From: Holophagaceae bacterium UBA706
GTDB taxonomy: Bacteria; Acidobacteriota; Holophagae; Holophagales; Holophagaceae
Direction of reading: 5' to 3'
Length of the DNA: 7,739 bases
Assembly: GCA_002298155.1 (NCBI GenBank)
Contig: DBME01000448.1
Span: 1-7,739, forward strand
The translations under genes were made by a program, and so were the position numbers. Positions 1 to 4,712 of the stretch are shown one piece after another. The notes beneath the pieces are model-generated. The model ran no database searches and was not told the DNA's origin. It saw only the letters and a list, made by a program, of their open reading frames with translations. Numbering within the stretch: the first letter of the stretch is position 1; every line of letters begins with the position of its first letter.

Positions 1-15
1 ACAGAGACATGGGAT

Positions 16-43
16 GCGGGACCGCCCCGGAGGGCGGTCCCGC
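16..43 (-). terminator. Hairpin terminator downstream of the minus-strand amt
   Basis: A perfect 12-bp inverted repeat (16-27 GCGGGACCGCCC, 32-43 GGGCGGTCCCGC) flanks a 4-nt loop and begins 18 nt past the amt stop codon. Read on the minus strand the loop is UCCG closed by C-G, which fits the very stable UNCG tetraloop class. The sequence after it on the minus strand has only scattered T and no real U-tract, so it may act as a stability or Rho-assisted 3' end, not as a textbook intrinsic terminator. The symmetry means it could also stop transcription entering from the left. Confidence 0.65.
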
Positions 44-61
44 AGCGGGTGGTGAGGGAGG

Positions 62-1270
62 CTAGAGGTACGCTTCCTCGCCGTGGAGGGACTCGTCCAG
101 GCCCATTTCCTCTTCCTCGGCCGTGACCTTCACGGGCGTCACCTTGTTGATGAGCCAGAGGGCCGCGTAGCTGAAGACGAAGGCGTAGGTGGCCGTGATG
201 ACCACGCTGGCGGTCTGCATGGCGAAGAAGTGCCTGCCTCCGCGCAGGAGTCCGTCGGCCCCGGCGGGGTTCCAGACCTTGGTGGCGAAGATGCCGGTGC
301 AGATGCACCCCACCACGCCGCCGACGCCGTGCACGCCCCACACGTCCAGGGCGTCGTCGAGGCCCATCTTGTTCTTGAACTCCACCGCAAGGTAGCAGAC
401 GATGCTGACGATCACGCCGATGGCCACGGAACCGTTGATGCTGATGTAGCCCGCGGCGGGAGTGATGGCTACCAGGCCGGCCACGGCGCCCGTGAGCAGG
501 CCCACGAACTTGGGCTTGCGCTCCAGCTTCCAGGCCAGGGCGAGCCAGGTGAGGGCGGCCACGGAGGCGCAGACGTCGGTATTCACGAAGGCCATGATGG
601 TGACGTGGTCGACCTTGAGCTCGCTGCCGGCGTTGAAGCCGTACCAGCCGAACCACAGGAGGCCGGTGCCCAGGGCGACGAGGGGGATGCTGTGGGGACC
701 CTTGTCCATGATCTTGCGCTTGCCCACGTAGAGGACGGAGGCCAGGGCGGCGAAGCCGGCCGTGGTGTGCACCGCGGTGCCGCCGGCGAAGTCCAGGACG
801 CCCCAGGACGCGAAGAGGCCGTTGCCCCAGACCATGTGGGCCACGGGGAAGTACACGAAGAGCATCCAGAGGGTCAGGAAGATCAGGTAGGCGCCGAACT
901 TGATGCGGTTGGCGAAGGCGCCGGTGATGAGGGCTGGGGTGATGATGGCGAACATCATCTGGTAGACGAACATCACCAGGAGGGGAATGCCGTTGCCACC
1001 GGCGAAAAGATCAGTCGGGCGGACGCCCCGCAGGAAGGCCAGGTCAAGGTTGCCGATGACGCCGCCCTGCCCGCCGCTGAAGACCAGGGAGTAGCCCACG
1101 GCCCACCACAGGAAGGTGGTCCAGCCCATGGACACGAAGCTCTGGATCATGATGGCCAGGACGTTCTTGCGGCCCACGAGGCCGCCGTAGAAGAAAGCCA
1201 GTCCTGGCGTCATCAACATCACCAGGCTGGCTGCCACCAGCATAAAACCGGTATTTCCGGTGTCCAGCAT
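62..1270 (-). CDS. amt: Ammonium transporter (Amt/MEP/Rh family), copy 1
   Basis: 402-residue inner-membrane ammonium channel/transporter that would take up NH4+/NH3 for glutamine synthesis. It has the 11-helix Amt layout and starts directly at the first helix, without the signal peptide that some Amt proteins carry. Family residues are visible: Phe-gate F107, W148, D160 (WGVLD), twin pore histidines H168 (GTAVH) and H314 (WGVHGVGG), and F212 in GFNAGS. The cytoplasmic tail (about 380-402) ends with GLDESLHGEEAY, the conserved PII-responsive motif, so regulation by a GlnK-type protein is expected, although no glnK lies nearby. The ATG at 1270 is supported by AAGGAG (1277-1282) six bases upstream and by alignment with the second copy. 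It is divergent from the plus-strand amt. The family assignment is secure; the transport mode is inferred. Confidence 0.97.
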   Translation of the reverse strand: MLDTGNTGFMLVAASLVMLMTPGLAFFYGGLVGRKNVLAIMIQSFVSMGWTTFLWWAVGYSLVFSGGQGGVIGNLDLAFLRGVRPTDLFAGGNGIPLLVMFVYQMMFAIITPALITGAFANRIKFGAYLIFLTLWMLFVYFPVAHMVWGNGLFASWGVLDFAGGTAVHTTAGFAALASVLYVGKRKIMDKGPHSIPLVALGTGLLWFGWYGFNAGSELKVDHVTIMAFVNTDVCASVAALTWLALAWKLERKPKFVGLLTGAVAGLVAITPAAGYISINGSVAIGVIVSIVCYLAVEFKNKMGLDDALDVWGVHGVGGVVGCICTGIFATKVWNPAGADGLLRGGRHFFAMQTASVVITATYAFVFSYAALWLINKVTPVKVTAEEEEMGLDESLHGEEAYL

Positions 1271-1777
1271 TGGAGTCTCCTTCTAGGAAGAAAGGGTTGA
1301 GAATCGTTCAGGGGCAACGCCAAGCGCAAAGTCCGGAATGAAGCCAGAACTTCTACGCGCATAATTCATCTAATTACATAGGATTGACATCAATGATCGA
1401 GAATTTACCTAGGGCATGAATTTATTTATTAAGCTTCCGGTCATCCGCGGCATTCCGATGGGGGAGCCTCGGGGTTTTCACAAGGCAGGTCCTGTGGCCC
1501 ATCCCTGCCGGCTTCCGGACGGAGACCTCCCGGGCCCGTGGGCGCAGGGGTTCCGGCGAGGACGAAGCAAACGCCCTAACCTATGGTTGTAATCAAAGGC
1601 GACAGCCTTATCAACAATGTTTTTCCGTGTTTAGACAATTTTTATAACGACCCTGAAAAGTGAATCAAATCCTATAGGGTGTAGCTCGATAATTTTTTAT
1701 GATGAATTTACCTGAAAATAAAATTGCCTTTATGCCCTTGAGCAAGCAAGCGGTCAGTGCAAATTTCAGGCGCACAG

Positions 1778-1793
1778 TGTGATTTCCCTCACA
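1778..1793. promoter_or_regulatory. CRP/FNR-family operator-like dyad
   Basis: TGTGATTTCCCTCACA consists of two perfect half-sites, TGTGA and TCACA, separated by six bases. This is the consensus architecture known for cAMP receptor protein (CRP) and several related Crp/Fnr regulators. It sits about 290 bp before the plus-strand amt start and about 510 bp from the minus-strand one. The match is seen directly. That a CRP-like protein binds here, and the identity of that protein and its ligand, are inferred. Confidence 0.5.
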
Positions 1794-1810
1794 GCGCTCA
1801 AGAACCGGAC

Positions 1811-1838
1811 TGTACACGCAGACCTCTTTACCTATTTT
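1811..1838 (+). promoter_or_regulatory. Weak sigma-70-like promoter candidate for plus-strand amt
   Basis: TGTACA (1811-1816) and TATTTT (1833-1838) are 16 bp apart; each matches the sigma-70 consensus at four of six positions. Transcription would begin near 1845, placing the centre of the TGTGA-N6-TCACA dyad at about -60, the usual distance for class I CRP activation. The leader before the GTG start would be about 235 nt. The boxes are weak and the region is T-rich, so chance matches are likely. Confidence 0.25.
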
Positions 1839-1900
1839 TTTACACAATTTTTATGCCCGACCCGTCGGTCTTCATATCACCGTCTTTACATCCTCTTTAC
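1825..1900 (+). repeat. Three TCTTTAC direct repeats
   Basis: TCTTTAC occurs at 1825-1831, 1883-1889 and 1894-1900. The last two are 11 bp apart, about one helical turn, as in direct-repeat operators of some response regulators. The first and third copies extend to CTCTTTACC. No binding protein can be named. The pyrimidine-rich setting raises the chance that this is coincidence. Confidence 0.3.
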
Positions 1901-1951
1901 CTTGCCGAGAGGATGCCTGGAGCGAACGGATCAACCACCGCGCGCACGGGC

Positions 1952-2001
1952 CGGGGTCTGCCCCGCAGGCGGGTGGGCACCGCTTCGTCCGGTCTTCCCA
2001 C
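1952..2001 (+). promoter_or_regulatory. Two GC-rich hairpins in the probable leader of plus-strand amt
   Basis: The first hairpin is CGGGG-TCTG-CCCCG (1952-1965). The second pairs GTGGG (1973-1977) with CCCAC (1997-2001) and ACCG (1979-1982) with CGGT (1990-1993) around a 7-nt loop, with a small internal loop between the stems. They lie 80-130 nt before the GTG start. I do not recognise a known riboswitch class, and GC-rich DNA forms such stems easily. Confidence 0.3.
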
Positions 2002-2070
2002 GAACGTTCCGTTCTCATTTCAACCCTGGTCGGGGCCGCCATCCGGCGTTTCCCACCCTTCCACTCCCAT

Positions 2071-2078
2071 AAGGAGGT
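2071..2078 (+). promoter_or_regulatory. Strong ribosome-binding site that fixes a GTG start
   Basis: AAGGAGGT is a near-perfect anti-16S match, ending three bases before the GTG at 2082. The spacing is somewhat short. The next in-frame ATG is 36 bases downstream, inside the conserved NTGFM segment, and would remove residues shared with the other Amt copy, so the GTG is preferred. Confidence 0.8.
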
Positions 2079-2081
2079 CAC

Positions 2082-3326
2082 GTGTTACCTCAGATCAACA
2101 CTGGCAACACAGGATTCATGATCCTCTGCGCCAGCCTCGTCATGCTCATGACCCCGGGCCTGGCGTTCTTCTACGGCGGCCTCTGCGGCCGCAAGAACGT
2201 CCTCGGCATCATGATCCAGAGCTTCGTGTCCATGGGCTGGACCACCGTGCTGTGGTTCGCCTTCGGCTACTCCATGTGCTTCGGCCCGACCGTGCACGGG
2301 ATCATCGGCAACCCCTTCACCCACGCCTTCCTGCGCGGCATCGACCTGCACAGCCTCTACCAGGGCAACGCCCAGCTGGGCATCCCCACCTTCGTGCACG
2401 TGGCCTACCAGATGATGTTCGCCATCATCACCCCGGCCCTGATCACGGGCGCCTTCGCCAACCGCGTGACCTTCAAGGCCTACATGTGGTTCCTGACGGC
2501 CTGGCTGATCTTCGTGTACTTCCCCTTCTGCCACATGGTCTGGCATCCCGAAGGCATCCTGGCCAAGTGGGGCGTCCTCGACTACGCCGGCGGCATCGTC
2601 GTGCACAACACGGCCGGCATCGCGGCCCTGGCCTCCGTCCTCTACGTCGGCAAGCGCAAGGTCGTCGACAGCATCCCCCACAGCATCCCCCTCGTCGCCC
2701 TGGGCACCGGCCTCCTCTGGTTCGGCTGGTACGGCTTCAATGCCGGCAGCGAGTTCCAGGTTGACTCCGTCACCACCTCCGCCTTCATCAACACGGACGT
2801 CGCCGCCTCCTTCGCCGCCGTCACCTGGCTGGTCGTCGAATGGATGAACGCCCGGCAGCCCAAGTTCCTCGGCCTCCTCACGGGCGCCGTGGCCGGTCTC
2901 GCCACCATCACCCCCGCCGCGGGCTACGTCTCCCCCGCCACCGCCGCCCTCATCGGCATCCTGGCCGGCGTGATCTGCTACTACGCCGTCGCCCTCAAGA
3001 ACAAGCTGGGCTGGGACGACGCGCTGGATGTCTGGGGCGTCCACGGCGTTGGCGGCTTCATCGGCATCATCTTCCTGGGCATGTTCGCCAACAAGATGTG
3101 GAACCCCAACATCGTCCAGAACGGCCTGTTCACGGGCGGCGGCACGGGCTTCTTCTACAAGCAGCTGGCGGCCGTGGCCATCTCCAGCGCCTGGGCCTTC
3201 GTCTTCACCTACGGGATGCTGTGGATCATCGACCGCATCACCAAGGTGAAGGTCGAAGAGGGCGTCGAGGAAGCCGGTCTCGACATGGGTCTCCATGGCG
3301 AAACCGCCTACACGGACGCGCTCTAG
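2082..3326 (+). CDS. amt: Ammonium transporter (Amt/MEP/Rh family), copy 2
   Basis: 414-residue inner-membrane ammonium transporter, closely related to the minus-strand copy; the first 60 residues differ at only a few positions. Conserved Amt residues are present: F113, W154, D167 (WGVLD), pore histidines H175 (GIVVH) and H321 (WGVHGVGG), and F219 in GFNAGS. The tail keeps the PII-responsive motif GLDMGLHGETAY, followed by TDAL. It differs from copy 1 mainly in the first periplasmic loop (about 66-105), around 153-163, and at the far C-terminus, places where kinetics or partner binding could diverge. It starts at GTG with a strong ribosome-binding site. The gene is followed by two hairpins and a porin gene on the same strand, 139 bases away. 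Family assignment is secure; a specialised role against copy 1 is inferred. Confidence 0.97.
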   Translation: MLPQINTGNTGFMILCASLVMLMTPGLAFFYGGLCGRKNVLGIMIQSFVSMGWTTVLWFAFGYSMCFGPTVHGIIGNPFTHAFLRGIDLHSLYQGNAQLGIPTFVHVAYQMMFAIITPALITGAFANRVTFKAYMWFLTAWLIFVYFPFCHMVWHPEGILAKWGVLDYAGGIVVHNTAGIAALASVLYVGKRKVVDSIPHSIPLVALGTGLLWFGWYGFNAGSEFQVDSVTTSAFINTDVAASFAAVTWLVVEWMNARQPKFLGLLTGAVAGLATITPAAGYVSPATAALIGILAGVICYYAVALKNKLGWDDALDVWGVHGVGGFIGIIFLGMFANKMWNPNIVQNGLFTGGGTGFFYKQLAAVAISSAWAFVFTYGMLWIIDRITKVKVEEGVEEAGLDMGLHGETAYTDAL

Positions 3327-3344
3327 GCAGGTTTTACGAACTCT

Positions 3345-3374
3345 TTATCTCAGGAGCGCAAAGCTCCTGGATAA
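3345..3374 (+). terminator. First intercistronic hairpin after plus-strand amt
   Basis: CAGGAGC (3351-3357) pairs with GCTCCTG (3363-3369) around the loop GCAAA. After a single bulged T, TTATC (3345-3349) pairs with GATAA (3370-3374). It begins 18 nt past the amt stop. There is no U-tract, so this is more likely an RNA-processing or stability element, or part of a composite terminator with the next hairpin. Confidence 0.5.
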
Positions 3375-3379
3375 GATCC

Positions 3380-3415
3380 GGGGCGGGGCAGCGGTCGATT
3401 CCGCCGCCCCGCCCC
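3380..3415 (+). terminator. Second, very GC-rich intercistronic hairpin
   Basis: GGGGCGGGGC (3380-3389) pairs perfectly with GCCCCGCCCC (3406-3415). Inside, after one A-C mismatch, GCGG (3391-3394) pairs with CCGC (3401-3404) around the loop TCGATT. The stem is very stable but is followed by TGGTGCG and not a T-run. It ends 50 nt before the porin start, so it could attenuate read-through from amt into the porin gene. Confidence 0.6.
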
Positions 3416-3465
3416 TGGTGCGTCCGACCACAACCGTCTTGATCATGCATACCTTTGGAGAAGCC

Positions 3466-4626
3466 ATGCGCATCCCCCTCGCCATCACCCTGCTCACCTC
3501 CCTCGGCCTGTCGGCCCAGACGCCGGCGCCGGCCGGCCCCGCCATCAAGTGGCGCGGCGCCCTGTGGGCCTCGGGCGCGGTCTCCGACCGCCAGACCGCC
3601 GACGACAGCCTCTTCCTGCGTTCCGTGGACGCGGGCAACGGCCGCCTCTCCCTGGATGGCCTGCAGCTGGGCGCCGACGTGACCCTCACCGACGGCTGGT
3701 CCATGAAGTTTACGATCCTGGCCGGCCAGACCGGCAAGATCCTCAACGCCAGCACCCTGGCCAGCGGCACCACCCCGGCCGAGACCGGCTCCATCGCCTG
3801 GCCCGAGGCCATGCTCATCTGGACCGGCGGCAACGAGACCCTCAAGATCGGCCGCATGTACACCGCCATGGGCATGGAAGTGCTCGACCACACCCAGGAC
3901 GCCGCCGCCAGCCGGGGCCTCCTGTTCACCTACGCCATCCCCCTCGCCCAGGTGGGCATCAACTGGCACCACGCCTTCACCCCCTCCTGGAGCTCGGACG
4001 TGTGGTTCTTCAACGGCGAGGACCGCCTCCAGGACAACAACCGCGGCAAGACCGCCGGCCTGGGCCTGACCTACAACCACGGCGGCGCCACCGACAAGTT
4101 CATCACCGTGATGGCCTTCAGTGGCCCCGAGCAGGACGGCACCGGCGCCGCCGCCAACAGCGGAGCCGAGGGCCGCAAGCGCAACCGCCTCTGCCTCACC
4201 GGCCAGTGGGTCTGGGGCCCCTCCACCCTGCAAGTGGAAGCCGAGAGCGCCCAGGAGACCTTCCCCCCCATGGGCCAGGACACGGAAAACCTCAAGGCCT
4301 CCTGGTCCGGCGCCGGCTTCACCTACAAGTACCAGTTCAACGACACCTGGAGCGCCTTCGGCCGCGCCGAGCTCCTCAAGGACGACACCGGCGCGCGCCT
4401 GGGCGTCGACACTACCGTCGCCGCCGCCCACCCCATGGCCAAGGGCGCCGATCTCCAGGCCACCTCCTTCGCCGCGGGCGTCGAGCGCCGCTGGCACGCC
4501 ACCTTCACCCGCCTCGAAGTCCGCCGCGACAGCCTGAACAAGGACGTCCTGGCGGGCGCCGCCGACGACCACAAGCCCTTCCGCGACGCAACGAGCATCA
4601 CGTGGAGCCTGGGGACGAGCTTCTAG
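3466..4626 (+). CDS. Outer-membrane beta-barrel porin, BBP2/OmpL-like
   Basis: 386 residues from the ATG at 3466, which has GGAG (3457-3460) five bases upstream and opens a good signal peptide (MRIPLAITLLTSLGLSA, cleavage near A17-Q18). An in-frame ATG at 3445 is possible but would put seven polar residues ahead of the signal. The mature part alternates polar and hydrophobic residues as in beta-strands and ends in SLGTSF, with the terminal aromatic recognised by outer-membrane assembly machinery. The segment FFNGEDRLQDNN (181-192), followed by GKTAGLGLTY, resembles the nGxD...dNN...K pattern of BBP2 (putative porin-2) proteins. The likely role is diffusion of small solutes across the outer membrane; the substrate is unknown. 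Its position right after amt suggests ammonium or another nitrogen source, but that is inference. One cysteine is present (C243). Confidence 0.8.
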   Translation: MRIPLAITLLTSLGLSAQTPAPAGPAIKWRGALWASGAVSDRQTADDSLFLRSVDAGNGRLSLDGLQLGADVTLTDGWSMKFTILAGQTGKILNASTLASGTTPAETGSIAWPEAMLIWTGGNETLKIGRMYTAMGMEVLDHTQDAAASRGLLFTYAIPLAQVGINWHHAFTPSWSSDVWFFNGEDRLQDNNRGKTAGLGLTYNHGGATDKFITVMAFSGPEQDGTGAAANSGAEGRKRNRLCLTGQWVWGPSTLQVEAESAQETFPPMGQDTENLKASWSGAGFTYKYQFNDTWSAFGRAELLKDDTGARLGVDTTVAAAHPMAKGADLQATSFAAGVERRWHATFTRLEVRRDSLNKDVLAGAADDHKPFRDATSITWSLGTSF

Positions 4627-4633
4627 GAAATCT

Positions 4634-4661
4634 CTGGAATGGAGCGCGGCGACGATTCCAG
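4634..4661 (+). terminator. Small hairpin after the porin gene
   Basis: CTGGAAT (4634-4640) pairs with ATTCCAG (4655-4661) across a 14-nt GC-rich loop, starting 7 nt after the porin stop. It has no U-tract. It could mark the transcript 3' end or be incidental. Confidence 0.35.
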
Positions 4662-4685
4662 CCGTGCACCAGGCAGTGCTATCAT
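4656..4685 (+). promoter_or_regulatory. Candidate extended -10 promoter of the serine hydrolase
   Basis: TGCTATCAT (4677-4685) fits the extended -10 pattern TG-N-TATAAT with one mismatch in the hexamer. A poor -35 candidate, TTCCAG (4656-4661), lies 18 bp upstream and overlaps the small hairpin's right arm. Transcription would start near 4692, only about 20 nt before the ATG and just ahead of the ribosome-binding site. Confidence 0.35.
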
Positions 4686-4712
4686 CCCCCCCAGCCACCC
4701 GAGGGAGGACCC

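Larger units (their letters stand above)
1271..2081. promoter_or_regulatory. Divergent amt-amt intergenic control region
   Basis: 811 bases without a convincing gene. Composition alternates sharply: AT-rich at about 1355-1440 and 1575-1900, and GC-rich at about 1441-1570 and 1910-2060. Items seen include a small dyad ATTGA-CA-TCAAT (1383-1394), a hairpin-capable GGCAGG/CCTGCC pair (1484-1509), AAGGC-GACA-GCCTT (1596-1609), the 8-bp palindrome CCTATAGG (1671-1678), a CRP-type dyad (1778-1793), repeated TCTTTAC and two leader hairpins (1952-2001). I found no good sigma-54 (-24/-12) match on either strand, which is notable for nitrogen genes. The promoter of the minus-strand amt probably lies in the 1355-1440 AT-rich block, but no clear -35/-10 pair can be named. 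Open frames here (for example 1665-1847 minus) lack convincing start signals. Confidence 0.6.

Noticed and set aside
83..1300. Long plus-strand open frame (405 codons) opposite the minus-strand amt
   Set aside because: The predicted protein is an H/G/E/D-rich composition typical of the antisense of a GC-biased gene; the opposite strand encodes an unmistakable Amt.
1384..1412. TTGACA as a plus-strand -35 box
   Set aside because: No acceptable -10 hexamer 16-18 bp downstream (ACCTAG at 17 bp), and it is about 700 bp from the plus-strand gene.
1494..1510. Possible sigma-54 promoter (TGGCCCATCCCTGCC)
   Set aside because: The GG and GC elements are one base too close for the invariant -24/-12 spacing.
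1665..1847. 60-codon minus-strand open frame in the AT-rich spacer
   Set aside because: AT-rich composition unlike neighbouring genes, no clear ribosome-binding site, no recognised motif; it also covers the CRP-type dyad.
1757..2764. Plus-strand open frame overlapping the leader and first half of amt
   Set aside because: Most of it is an Arg/His/Pro-rich shifted reading of amt; the portion in the leader has no recognisable domain or start signal.
2085..3296. Minus-strand open frame (403 codons) opposite the second amt
   Set aside because: Same antisense artefact: His/Gly/Glu/Asp-rich, no domain, and codon bias explained by the real gene.
3334..4698. Minus-strand open frame (454 codons) across the porin gene
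   Set aside because: Gly/Ala/Val-rich low-complexity translation with no motif; a shadow of the porin's third-position GC bias. It also spans the intercistronic hairpins.
3549..4712. In-frame upstream extension of the hydrolase frame into the porin gene
   Set aside because: The extension is an Arg/Pro-rich out-of-frame reading of the porin; the ATG at 4713 has a ribosome-binding site and signal peptide.
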